Shown here in pieces: positions 24,504-35,940 of a DNA stretch of 64,000 nucleotides (within the stretch, counting starts at the first letter, position 1; each line of letters opens with the position of its first letter). A program made the position numbers and the translations under genes. Origin of the DNA: Hofstenia miamia (Eukaryota; Xenacoelomorpha; Acoela); contig SCFE01000007.1 of NCBI GenBank assembly GCA_004352715.1, forward strand, positions 715,963 through 779,962. Direction: 5' to 3'. The notes below the pieces were generated by a model, which saw only the letters and a list, made by a program, of their open reading frames with translations, was not told where the DNA came from and did not search any database.

Positions 24504-27020
24504 TTATATTTCAATCTTATGGTGAGACTTTAGAGATCTTGCCAAAATCGTATTAGCATTGCCTGACATTAGCGCAATCAAGAGAGACTGAAAAAAATCT
24601 AAAGGGAACAGTAGCCACATGTTTACAGTGAATTTTCCGCGATACTGCAGGAGGGCCCGCTTCCGAAAAGTCTTAATTGAGTAGCTAGTGTTTCTAGAGG
24701 CAAGGGGCACAAATATTTAGCCTTCAGAATCACAATTATTAAGCTACTCCTAGAGATCAGTCTGCATTGGATACCGCAATTGAAATATTTGAAATTTGCA
24801 GCGGAGAGATGACAGATAAGTCTAGTGCAGCAGATTTACCTGCAGACCAAACAGGAATAAAAACATCTCCAGGTTTAGACCAAGGCCCATGAATTGGATG
24901 ACGTTGCTCTTTGACAGGTGATAGGAGGCAGAAGCTGCAATTGAATGTAAAATATCACGAAGACGACCTTGCAGACCAATTCTGTCACATTTGCTGCTGC
25001 AAGTAAGAGCATGGTCTCCATAAATATCCAAGGTCCCATTCTGACGAGAGGGAAATTTTCTAGATTCTGAATAGAGCGAGACACCTAAACGGTAACGAGC
25101 TACTGTCTGGTATTCTGAGGAAAGAAGATTGAGGCCAAATGCTTTCAGAGGAATAGCAGTTAACCACGCCCCAGAAACCTCGACAGTAAGAGAACTCAAT
25201 CTAGCTTAGTCACGAACTGTAAGTGCTTGACAAAAAAATTCGTCATATCAAACTTTGTCAAACTTGTATTGAAAAGCTTTCTGGGTACAGTCCTGAATCA
25301 ATTCTTCTGACCAGTTATGGAAAAGAAGAGAGAGATAATTAGTGAGATCCACAGAATTGGTAAAATTTGCATTGATGAGCTGTTCAAACAAATCTTGAGC
25401 TTTAAAAACATAAACCAAATATGCACGACGTTTACCAAAGTCTTTCATTTTGATAGGGGGAATGATTGATTCCATACAATGTCAGGAAGTGGTGACCCTA
25501 TGATGCATGAAGTTTGATTCCCGTAAGGATTTATTAAATTCCTTTAAAATAGCCTCACTATTAGCAGAGGGAGGAATAGATCTCAGTACATAGGTAAGCG
25601 TTGGAGTACTCAAGTACACTTGAAGAATACCCATAGCAAGTTGAAGATCTCCGAGTTCACTGAGCCTTTCTAAGAATGTCCGAGCTTTTTTAGATCGTTT
25701 CCTGAGAATCAATTGCATATATTGGCTATCACCAACTGGAACACCAAGTAGTTCAAAACCACCAATAGGTGCCCAGACAATATTTGAGTCAACGCTAGGA
25801 AATTCGGTGGGAATCCACAATTTACACTTCCTCAAGTTGACTTGAAGGCCAAAGAATAATCCCTTTCTAGAATGATTGTAACGCATCTAGATAGACAACA
25901 TTCGCTACCACAACATAGTCCATTATCCAGGTACCAACTATTGAGTACAAACTCAAGGTGCGTTCAGACGAGAGTATTTTGATGTACATCATTTGACATA
26001 TGTAAAAAAGAGGCTCCTCTGAACGCACATCGTTCAAATTGATGTATAGCTAATTGAAATAACTTATAAACCAAAATTAGTGCATGCATTGAAATTTAGT
26101 AATAGTGTTCAATTATTTAATTACATTGGAAACTTTAAATAAGCAATTGCGTTTCTTTGAACAATCAGCAATTAACTACTTGGTCTTGGAAAAAGTATAT
26201 AACAAGATTTATAGAATTTAACATCCAATCAAATTCATTTTTTATTTTAATGTTTTGAATCAGCAATTGAGGTTTTGATTTTAATCTTCCCAGTGACCAG
26301 TGATAGAAAAACACAATTTCTTTTAAACCCTTTAATTGATGAATAAAAAAGTGGCCGTGCATCAAAATAATGCTCGTCTGAACGCAATTTCATTAAATCG
26401 ATGTACATCAAAAAAACGCTCGTCTGAACGCTCCCAAACTTTGATAGATGCATCAAAAAAGCAGACATCAAAACGATGCTCGTCTGACCTCACTTTCAGG
26501 AATTTCTAGTCCGATGCGCTCTATAAGCGGATGGAGGGTAATTGCAAAAGGCAATGGACCCAGAGGATTGCCTTTTTGCACCCAGCTTTACTAATAATTA
26601 TTTTCCCATCATATAGCAGGTTACTGTGACGCGGATACAACTGCTGTACAAATGCATGGAGCCCAGGTAAATTCTCTTTGACTGCTTCAAGGATAGAACT
26701 TCGATTCAGAGTGTTGAAAGCATTCATAGAATCAATCGAAAGCATGCCCTTGGTATTTGGACACTCAATGGCATTAAGTAAGTGTTCAGGAAACAATCGG
26801 CTATTACCAGATGCTGTACCTTTAGGAAAACTTTTGAGGGCTTTTAAGATCGAGCTGATATCCAATGGATAAGACGGAGTAGTATTATCAAAATGTAGTG
26901 GCTCATCTTGCTGAGGGTGAAGAGACTCAAGAATAGCACGTGCTTGGGCATTAAGTGGGGCCATGCCAGTTTACACAGGTGCTTTGGTCACTCTACCATA
27001 TTGACCGAACTCTGCAAAAG
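24504..27020 (-). mobile_element. LINE with LDD-type RT and restriction-like endonuclease signature, copy 1 (degenerate)
   Basis: Minus-strand pieces in order from right to left: SFPKGTASGNSRLFPEHLL and the motif-A-like DSMNAFNTLNRSSIL (26964-26521); NPLGPLPFAITLHPL (frameshifted) near 26540; WYLDNG (the catalytic YLDDG with one Asp changed) near 25940; GFELLGVPVGDSQY near 25740; then SGAWLTAIPLKAFGLNL, DIYGDHALTC (zinc-knuckle-like) near 25010; and KPGDVFIPVW followed by SAALDLSV near 24850, a PGD-x14-D arrangement like restriction-like endonucleases. It ends with SGNANTILARSL. Multiple frameshifts and a MITE at 25958-26493 interrupt it. A related copy lies at 32956-34253. Confidence 0.7.
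25958..26493. mobile_element. MITE with GTGCGTTCAGACGAG ends inside LINE copy 1
   Basis: The left end reads gtgcgttcagacgag and the right end is the reverse complement of gtgaggtcagacgag. Near the right side the motif gctcgtctgaacg(c) recurs at about 26370, 26425 and 26480, together with gatgtacatcaaaa blocks matching the left side in inverted orientation. The element separates the LINE segments ending LEIPE and beginning LEFVLNSWYL, which are adjacent in the related copy. It therefore inserted into the LINE. No transposase is encoded. Confidence 0.7.
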
Positions 27021-27059
27021 TCTTAGTTCTTATAAATAGTTGGTTTTCATTGTTCAATA

Positions 27060-28269
27060 GCTTTGTTATAGTTTATGGACTTTGTCCTATAATTTTAGTG
27101 AAATTTTTAATGATTTTTTAAATTTATTGAAATTTAGTTCTTCTTTAATATCTGGAGGGAGTTTGTTCCATAAATCAATTGTAAAATTGATTTTCTTTTT
27201 AAATTTGATTTTGTGATGTCTTAGTTCGCTTGTGTATATTTTTCTGTAATTCTACTGAAGGTCTTTTCCAAAATAGTAAGAGGCAATTTAATTTTAATAG
27301 GTATTCTAATGATTCGATATTATGTTTTTCTAATATTTTACTTTAATCTTTTTTACTACAGATTGTATTAATTGCCCAATTAAAAACTTTCTTAAGTTTT
27401 TTAAATATTTTCTTGGTAACATTGGTAAATAAAAAAGAAGAATATGAAAAATGCGACAGTATAAGAGATCTTAGTAGTACAATCCTCCAATTCATTGGTA
27501 ATATATGTTGAATCTTAGTTAGCAATTTAACTCCATGGGCCATTTTCTTCGTAGTTGCATTGATCTGATCTGTAAATTTAAGGTCATTGTAAATTTCAAT
27601 ACCAAGATATTTAATTTTCTTAGTATCATAAATGATATTTTTTTCAATATATATTGATTCTAATGGTTCACTTTTCCCATTTTTATTCTTTATAATCATA
27701 AATGTAGTTTTCTCAATATTTAATTTCATCATATTCTGTTCAAAAAATTTCTTTACTTTAATTATATGTTCTTGTAAAATCTTTATTTTGGATGTATATA
27801 ATAGAGTATCATCTGCAAATTGAATGCATTTGCCTTCAATGAAGTTAGGAATATCATTTACATATAGATTGAATAATAGTGGTCCTAAAACTGATCCTTG
27901 TGGTACTCCATTATTTACCAATATTTGTTTTGACGATAGATTGTTTACTTTCACGTATTGTGAACGATCAAATATATATGATTTTAGAAATTGGATTGAT
28001 GAATCACTAAAATTATAAATTTCTCTTAGTTTTTTAATTAGTAAATCATGATTAATTGAATTAAAGGCCTTTGATATATCAAGTGAAGCAATATAAACTT
28101 TTTCATCTTTGTCTAATTTTCTACGCCAGTCATCTATTGTTTCAATTAATGCATAATTTGTTGATAATCCTTTTCTAAAACCAAATTGCTGTTTGCTTAA
28201 AAGTTTATTCTCTTCAATGTAGATCGTTAATTGTTGATATATTAGTTTTTCAAAAATTTTGGCTTATGA
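27060..28269 (-). mobile_element. LINE-A reverse transcriptase fragment (FADD type)
   Basis: One open minus-strand frame from about 28260 to 27343 encodes most of a reverse transcriptase. It has KIFEKLIYQQL, QQFGFRKGLST, motif A SLDISKAFNSINHDLL, motif B GVPQGSVLGPLLFNLYVNDI, the catalytic motif C QFADDTLLY, then KYLGIEIYNDLKF and LSHFSYSSFLF. A stop follows at 27343, after which C-terminal homology continues (SLEYLLKLNCLLLFWKR) with further stops. It is 5' truncated: no endonuclease domain precedes it. The same family gives the fragment at 18378-19364. Confidence 0.8.
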
Positions 28270-29514
28270 TTTTATCTTATCATGTGTGACTTGTCTTACG
28301 TTTCCGAAAAACACTAAAGCAACACAATAAAGGCGTAATTAGGAAGTTTGGATTTCTGACTTTCCTTGTTGCTTTTTTGTAAATGAAGTAACCGAACTCT
28401 CCAAACGATTCAGCTTAACGTATGTTAAACAACAACAGCAACAAAAAGACCTAATTCTCGGTACCACAATTGTTGAATACATATTAAAAATATGTACATA
28501 AACAAAAAGCCACTTGAACAATATTTGTGCTTACCATCATTTATTTAGGACAATATACATATTGTTCTATATATATTTACGTTGTTGTTTTGAACACCAG
28601 TGAAGTTGTTTCGAGAGCACTTTTCTTAATTTTGAAAAATATTGCAATTAAAATATATTGTGGATATAGATATTCAACAAAAAAGGCTCAAAGATGATTC
28701 CCTAAGATAGCAATGACAAAAACATTAATTGTAAACCTCTAAAGTTATTAATCAGTGATAGTGATTTCAATTTTGCAAGTATTTACTCCTAAAGAGTGGG
28801 AGGAATTAGTTCGATTGGGGTTTGTATAACGATACTTACATAAGTACAGTTCAAATATTTTATATTCTCTTGCAAATCCTCGTTTTAATACTTGAATTTG
28901 CAATTTCGTTTAGTACATTTTTTGATTGTTCTAAAATATAATAATGTATATCTAATTATTTTGCTATTTTAAAGCACTTAAGTTTTTCATATCGTTAAGA
29001 TAAGATAAGATAAGAGATTCTATATTCAGATAAATTTTTACAATTTAATAACTGATAATTTATCTGCGGAAATAATTTCAAAAAAACTTATACACAAATT
29101 AACATACATTACAAAAAGTAACAAATCTTACAGGCTATGGATAAACTACTGTGTATTGCTATTTTAATGACGAGTTATCGTGTAGTCATTGAACCAGAAA
29201 TATATTTTTGCTTAAGGAAGATTTTAAATGCTTTTTAAAAGATTTCAAATTTTCAATGCTTTTAATTTCCTTTTGGTAGCGAATTCCAAATTCGAATGGC
29301 GACATAAATGAAAGACTTCTTTAAAATTTTTTTCTTATGCTTAACACATGTAAAAAGTTTTTTATCTTGAATTTTCTTTATGCGCAAACCCCGGGAATTC
29401 ATTTTTATTATAAGGCGGTAGATTTTTGACGAGTTTGAAAAATGTTAGCAGGGTATTCAAAATGACGAGTTGTTTTGGAAAGAGAATTGACCTAGAAATG
29501 TAATATATAGTTTT
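28270..29514. repeat. Segment duplicated at 30716-31960
   Basis: This interval is essentially identical to 30716-31960, a constant offset of 2446 bp apart from an indel near 28263. The identity extends left into LINE-A (27925-28269 equals 30371-30709) and drops to about 90% right of 29514. A single n stands at 30208 and another at 30370 between the copies. This points to unmerged overlapping contigs rather than a true duplication. Confidence 0.8.
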
Positions 29515-30207
29515 CGATGAATTTTTTGCTGAGATATTCAGTGCCTATTTTAATTGAATGTCAAGTTTTCTGTAAAGCACATCACTTAGATCAGTAAATA
29601 AGATGTTTGCATAATTAAGGTGGCCCATGATAAAAGCATCGAAGAATTGAATAATTGCACAAGGTGGTAACTGCTTAACTACTAGTGTCATACTTTTTAT
29701 ACCTATAGCTAGTTTTCTAACTGTTATATTATTGAGAGTGTTGAACTTTAACTTTGAGTCAATGGTTACTCCTACGTACTTGAAAGTGTCTACAATAGGT
29801 ACATTAACAGTATTAATTTTCAAAGTCATTTTGGAAACATCGTAGTAATTTTTATTGGGCTGCAAAATACAAAATTCCGTCTTAGCTTCGTTAATTATCA
29901 ACTTATGCATTGAAAAATATTTTGACAATTTGTTGCAATTGAATTCTATTGATTCCACTGCTAAGTGCATTGATGTGTTATCGCTAAAGATGCAGGTGTC
30001 ATCAGCATATTGAATTAGATTCCAATTGTTTATTGACTGCATGTCATTTACATAAATACTAAGAAGAAGAGGACCTAGAATAGTTCCTTGAGGCACCCCA
30101 TTGTAAACCGGTAACCAATCAGAAAAAATATCGTTTAATTTAACTCTCTGGAATTTTTGGTTAAGGTAACTAGTTATCAATTGCTTACTATTCCAAGAAA
30201 ATCCTAA
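28996..30207 (-). mobile_element. LINE-Y 3' half, copy 1 (YADD type)
   Basis: A 211-residue open minus-strand frame (30180-29545) carries motif B GVPQGTILGPLLLSIYVNDM, motif C IQYADDTCIF, KYVGVTIDSKLKF and MGHLNYANILFTDL. It is followed near 29300 by KKSFIYVAIRIWNSLPKGN, the usual LINE C-terminus. The 3' end has a short tandem (TTATC)n-type tail on the minus strand (GATAA repeats at 28996-29014). A single n truncates the element at 30208. Confidence 0.8.
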
Positions 30208-30208
30208 N

Positions 30209-30369
30209 TATATAGTTTTCGATAAATTTTTTGGTTGAGATATTCAGTGCCTATTTTAATTGAATGTCGAGTTTTCTATAAAGCACATCACTTAGATCAG
30301 TAAATGAGATGTTTGCATAATTAAGGTGGCTCATGATAAAAGCATGGAAGAATTGAATAATCGCACAAG
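30209..30369 (-). repeat. Short contig fragment identical to 31950-32110
   Basis: These 161 bp lie between two single-n positions (30208 and 30370). They are near-identical to part of LINE-Y at 31950-32110. It looks like a redundant fragment placed by the scaffolder. Confidence 0.8.
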
Positions 30370-30370
30370 N

Positions 30371-30709
30371 TTGTTTTGACGATAGATTGTTTACTTTCAC
30401 GTATTGTGAACGATCAAATATATATGATTTTAGAAATTGGATTGATGAATCACTAAAATTATAAATTTCTCTTAGTTTTTTAATTAGTAAATCATGATTA
30501 ATTGAATTAAAGGCCTTTGATATATCAAGTGAAGCAATATAAACTTTTTCATCTTTGTCTAATTTTCTACGCCAGTCATCTATTGTTTCAATTAATGCAT
30601 AATTTGTTGATAATCCTTTTCTAAAACCAAATTGCTGTTTGCTTAAAAGTTTATTCTCTTCAATGTAGATCGTTAATTGTTGATATATTAGTTTTTCAAA
30701 AATTTTTGC
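30371..30709 (-). mobile_element. LINE-A fragment, duplicate of 27925-28269
   Basis: Repeats the N-terminal RT segment (GFRKGLST, DISKAFNSINHD) of the fragment at 27060-28269. It begins abruptly after the single n at 30370, as expected for a contig edge. Confidence 0.75.
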
Positions 30710-32955
30710 TTATGATTTTATCTTATCATGTGTGACTTGTCTTACGTTTCCGAAAAACACTAAAGCAACACAATAAAGGCGTAATTAGGAAGTTTGGATT
30801 TCTGACTTTCCTTGTTGCTTTTTTGTAAATGAAGTAACCGAACTCTCCAAACGATTCAGCTTAACGTATGTTAAACAACAACAGCAACAAAAAGACCTAA
30901 TTCTCGGTACCACAATTGTTGAATACATATTAAAAATATGTACATAAACAAAAAGCCACTTGAACAATATTTGTGCTTACCATCATTTATTTAGGACAAT
31001 ATACATATTGTTCTATATATATTTACGTTGTTGTTTTGAACACCAGTGAAGTTGTTTCGAGAGCACTTTTCTTAATTTTGAAAAATATTGCAATTAAAAT
31101 ATATTGTGGATATAGATATTCAACAAAAAAGGCTCAAAGATGATTCCCTAAGATAGCAATGACAAAAACATTAATTGTAAACCTCTAAAGTTATTAATCA
31201 GTGATAGTGATTTCAATTTTGCAAGTATTTACTCCTAAAGAGTGGGAGGAATTAGTTCGATTGGGGTTTGTATAACGATACTTACATAAGTACAGTTCAA
31301 ATATTTTATATTCTCTTGCAAATCCTCGTTTTAATACTTGAATTTGCAATTTCGTTTAGTACATTTTTTGATTGTTCTAAAATATAATAATGTATATCTA
31401 ATTATTTTGCTATTTTAAAGCACTTAAGTTTTTCATATCGTTAAGATAAGATAAGATAAGAGATTCTATATTCAGATAAATTTTTACAATTTAATAACTG
31501 ATAATTTATCTGCGGAAATAATTTCAAAAAAACTTATACACAAATTAACATACATTACAAAAAGTAACAAATCTTACAGGCTATGGATAAACTACTGTGT
31601 ATTGCTATTTTAATGACGAGTTATCGTGTAGTCATTGAACCAGAAATATATTTTTGCTTAAGGAAGATTTTAAATGCTTTTTAAAAGATTTCAAATTTTC
31701 AATGCTTTTAATTTCCTTTTGGTAGCGAATTCCAAATTCGAATGGCGACATAAATGAAAGACTTCTTTAAAATTTTTTTCTTATGCTTAACACATGTAAA
31801 AAGTTTTTTATCTTGAATTTTCTTTATGCGCAAACCCCGGGAATTCATTTTTATTATAAGGCGGTAGATTTTTGACGAGTTTGAAAAATGTTAGCAGGGT
31901 ATTCAAAATGACGAGTTGTTTTGGAAAGAGAATTGACCTAGAAATGTAATATATAGTTTTCGATAAATTTTTTGGTTGAGATATTCAGTGCCTATTTTAA
32001 TTGAATGTCGAGTTTTCTATAAAGCACATCACTTAGATCAGTAAATGAGATGTTTGCATAATTAAGGTGGCTCATGATAAAAGCATGGAAGAATTGAATA
32101 ATCGCACAAGGTAGTAACTGTTTAGCTATTAGTGTCATACTTTTTATGCCTATAGCTAATTTTGTAACTGTTATATTATTGAGAGTGTTGAACTTTAACT
32201 TTGAGTCAATGGTTATATTAAGTACTTGAAAGTGTCTACAATAGGTACATAAACATTTATTTTCAAAGTCAGTTTGGAAACATCGTAGTTAACTTTATTG
32301 GGCTGTAAAATACAAAATTCCGTCTTAGCTTGATTAATTATCAACTTTTGTATTAAAAAATATTTTGACAATTTGTTGCAATTCCTTAGTTATTGACTGC
32401 ATATCATTTACATAAATACGAAAAAGAAGAGGACCTAGAATCATGCCATGAGGTACCCCCATTGTAAACCGGTAACCATTCAGAAAAAATATCGTTAAAT
32501 TTAACTCTCTCGAATCTTTGGTTGAGGTAACTAGTTATCAATTGCTTACTATTACAAAAAATCGTAAGTAAGATAGTTTTTCAATTAGTATGTTGGGATT
32601 AATCGAATCAAAAGCTTTTGAGAGATCTAAACAAGCTATAGCTACAAATTTATTAGAATCGAGTGATGTTTTCCATTTTTCAGTAACTTGAAATAGTGCA
32701 TCAGTTGTTGAGAAATTTTTGCGAAATCCAAATTGCGTGTTTGATAATAAATTATACTTATTTAAATGTTTAGTTATTTGATTATGTAATAATCTTTCGA
32801 ATATTTTGCTTATTGGAGAAGTAATTACTGGCAATTGAAGGATCGTTTTTCTTAAAAATAGGAATAATGTGAGCAAGTTTTAGATAATTGGGAAGTAATT
32901 GCATTTTATAGATACATTTAAGATTTTTTCAGTAGGCAAATCATCACTGAAATTT

Positions 32956-34253
32956 TTAAATCTACAACATAAAGATACAATAAAGCACATTTTACAAAAT
33001 TAACATTACAAAAATAGAATATTTAAGAATCACCAAATATAAAATTGTTTTTTTTTAAAAAAGAACGAAAATCAATACATATAAAATTAACATTACAATG
33101 ATTATTTTTAGGGTGATCGATTGTGAAAAACTTATAAAGGGGGAGAGTTTGTGTTCCAGATCACACAGATTAGACAAGAATTGCTTGACCCCTAAACAAC
33201 ATATCTTGATAAAAGAAGTGTAGCATCTCCGCGGTGAAAAATTACTGACTTTTGCTGAAAAAAATATGTAGAACGCATATTCAGATCGCAAGAGGCATTT
33301 CTGGCAGAAGACATAAAACACATCTTGGAGTACTTTGTGAGCAATATTGGTGACCATCCTCCTAGAGCTTCCACTGATAGTGGTATGAAGGATATACCAG
33401 CTGCTGAACATGATTCTGCGTATTTAGTAAGCTTTCGGTTGTCTGAAACTTCCAGAGCATGACCAGCATTAGTACCCGCAAGAGAAACAATCGAAGGCTG
33501 CAGTGAACTAATTACAGTCACGTCTAGAGCAGCTGGTCGGCCAGAAGACCAGCATGGCAAAAAGATGTCCCCAGGACGAGCACGAGACTCAGTGAGGTTA
33601 GACTTTTCAAGCACNNNNNNNNNNNNNNNNNNNNNNNNNNNNNNNNNNNNNNNNNNNNNNNNNNNAATTGGCAAGGATGCTTGTAGTCTTTGTGACACAG
33701 AAACAGCTGAACCTGCTATACTTTCTAGAGACTGATGAACTGCTGAATCAAATTCTTCCAATTCTGCTGTAACAGTTGCGGGATTAGAAGTTCTTAAACA
33801 AAACGATATCTTAGGTAGTGAGGCACAGCTCCTTAACAGATATAATTCTAACTGTGGATCTTCAAGTAATTTTATTTCATTCATAATTTGAATGGACTTA
33901 GAAACACGTTTCGAGAAGAACTCTTGGACAAATTTTGGAGACTTGGAGATAGGCGCTCCAAGAGTGACAATACCATCTTTTCGTCTGTTGATTGATTTGG
34001 GCAAAGCACTGAAATCGCAATTAGGATTAGGCGACCAAACTTCACATTTAGTTAAACTAATTTCCAAGCCTACTTTTTTCATAGCTAACACCACAAACTC
34101 AAATACTTTACACAAAGATGGAACGTCCCCAACCAGAGAACCATCATCTAAATACCATGCATTGCATGCTAATTCAGGAAATTTATCTTCGATAGCAGAA
34201 ACGATTGGGTGAATAGCTAAAGCAAACAAAAGAGGAGCCAAGGGACACTTTGT
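32956..34253 (-). mobile_element. LINE with LDD-type RT and restriction-like endonuclease, copy 2, inserted in LINE-Y
   Basis: 5'-truncated element. An open minus-strand frame (34241-33192, with a 51-base gap at 33615-33665) begins APLLFALAIHP, has the catalytic WYLDDGSLVGD, VTLGAPISKS, then ARPGDIFLPCW followed by GRPAALDVTV (PGD-x14-D), SDNRKLTKYAESC and FIPLSVEALGGWS, and ends HRGDATLLLSRY. The 8-bp TGAAATTT is found at both edges (32948-32955 and 34254-34261), consistent with a target-site duplication. Unlike copy 1, the LDD triad is intact. The zinc-knuckle region would fall in or near the gap. Confidence 0.75.
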
Positions 34254-34943
34254 TGAAATTTAAAAGATTTGCAATGATATCTGCAGTCATTTTAAGAGCC
34301 TACGAGGGGATATTTGAGGGACCGATTGATTTGTTGCTCTTAAGTTTAAGAATTGATTTAATAATTTCATAGGTAGTGAAGAATCGGAAAGAAAATCCAA
34401 GTGCAAAGATTTTATGTGAAAGGTTTTTGTATTTAATTAGGGGACTGTTGTATTTTCCTAGGTTGACAAAAGTATTGTTTCGTTCATTAGATATTTCTAA
34501 ATTGTCGGTAAGATTACTTCCATTTTGATCTTTAATCACATTAATTAAGATTTTTGATAAATTTATTGAATGCCCTACGATATTCAATATTCGAAACATT
34601 TCTGGCCTTTTTATTGGCAGCAAAGATCTTGTTTGTTTGAGAATTTATAAAATGTTTATGTCCAGGGTTTGTTAGAAGAAGTACTGTTTGCTTTGGATTT
34701 GGTTATGGATTTAACTTATTTTCCTTTCACGGCAAAATCTGTAGAAATAAAATTCAAAATTATCTGAGAAATTTTTTAGCATTTCATTTATATTTGATGC
34801 AGAATTCACAGGAAACCAATTTTCTGATGAGAGGGATGATTTAAAATTATTAATATTTTCAATACACTTTTCACGAGTTTTAATCCATTTCATGGTATTT
34901 TTTAGGGTAGAATGAGACTTATGAAAATTGATAGATGTAAAAC
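34158..34943. repeat. Segment duplicated at 35076-35861
   Basis: Identical to 35076-35861 with a constant 918-bp offset, including the LINE-in-LINE junction. Single n bases at 34944 and 35075 bound the inserted 130-bp fragment between the copies. Assembly redundancy is the simplest reading. Confidence 0.85.
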
Positions 34944-34944
34944 N

Positions 34945-35074
34945 GAAAAAATAGACTTCTGTGCTTTTGGCGCCATGTGTAAAGGCATTTCAGTCAACGC
35001 TATTCCTTTGCTAGAAAGTTCTTGCAAACACTGATGTGGCACAGAGTAAATATAATCATCAATAGAAACAATCT
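34945..35074 (-). other. Orphan 130-bp fragment between single-n joins
   Basis: On the minus strand it is open and reads IVSIDDYIYSVPHQCLQELS and so on. It resembles the region upstream of the zinc-knuckle part of the LDD-type LINE, perhaps sequence belonging in the nearby gap at 33615-33665. The placement looks artificial. Confidence 0.4.
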
Positions 35075-35940
35075 NTGCATTGCATGCTAATTCAGGAAAT
35101 TTATCTTCGATAGCAGAAACGATTGGGTGAATAGCTAAAGCAAACAAAAGAGGAGCCAAGGGACACTTTGTTGAAATTTAAAAGATTTGCAATGATATCT
35201 GCAGTCATTTTAAGAGCCTACGAGGGGATATTTGAGGGACCGATTGATTTGTTGCTCTTAAGTTTAAGAATTGATTTAATAATTTCATAGGTAGTGAAGA
35301 ATCGGAAAGAAAATCCAAGTGCAAAGATTTTATGTGAAAGGTTTTTGTATTTAATTAGGGGACTGTTGTATTTTCCTAGGTTGACAAAAGTATTGTTTCG
35401 TTCATTAGATATTTCTAAATTGTCGGTAAGATTACTTCCATTTTGATCTTTAATCACATTAATTAAGATTTTTGATAAATTTATTGAATGCCCTACGATA
35501 TTCAATATTCGAAACATTTCTGGCCTTTTTATTGGCAGCAAAGATCTTGTTTGTTTGAGAATTTATAAAATGTTTATGTCCAGGGTTTGTTAGAAGAAGT
35601 ACTGTTTGCTTTGGATTTGGTTATGGATTTAACTTATTTTCCTTTCACGGCAAAATCTGTAGAAATAAAATTCAAAATTATCTGAGAAATTTTTTAGCAT
35701 TTCATTTATATTTGATGCAGAATTCACAGGAAACCAATTTTCTGATGAGAGGGATGATTTAAAATTATTAATATTTTCAATACACTTTTCACGAGTTTTA
35801 ATCCATTTCATGGTATTTTTTAGGGTAGAATGAGACTTATGAAAATTGATAGATGTAAAACAGTGATCAGAGAATGGGCATTCAGAAGTGGCGTACTGGA
35901 AGTGAAGTGTGTATTATTGTTCTCAGCTAATACAATGTAG

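Larger units (their letters stand above)
31442..35940 (-). mobile_element. LINE-Y copy 2, APE-type LINE interrupted by another LINE
   Basis: Right to left on the minus strand: the end of an APE-type endonuclease with the SDH catalytic motif (CPFSDHCFTSINF) near 35870; linker segments KTREKCIENINNFKSSL, ENWFPVNSASNINEML and SNKSIGPSNIPS (35811-35218, repeated at 34893-34300); an interruption by a second LINE (32956-34253); then NFSDDLPTEKIL (across the junction), PISKIFERLLHNQITKHL, FGFRKNFSTTDALF and motif A CLDLSKAFDSINPNIL (32876-32538); and a decayed motif-B region near 32440. The (TTATC)n tail is at 31442-31461. Frameshifts are scattered and the YADD region is lost. Confidence 0.75.

Noticed and set aside
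26165-26471. Two minus-strand frames of 66-74 codons
   Set aside because: Inside the MITE at 25958-26493, no family resemblance.
28339-28521. 60-codon minus-strand frame, also at 30785-30967
   Set aside because: Both copies belong to one duplicated assembly segment; cysteine run comes from a CAACAACAG-like stretch, no family match.
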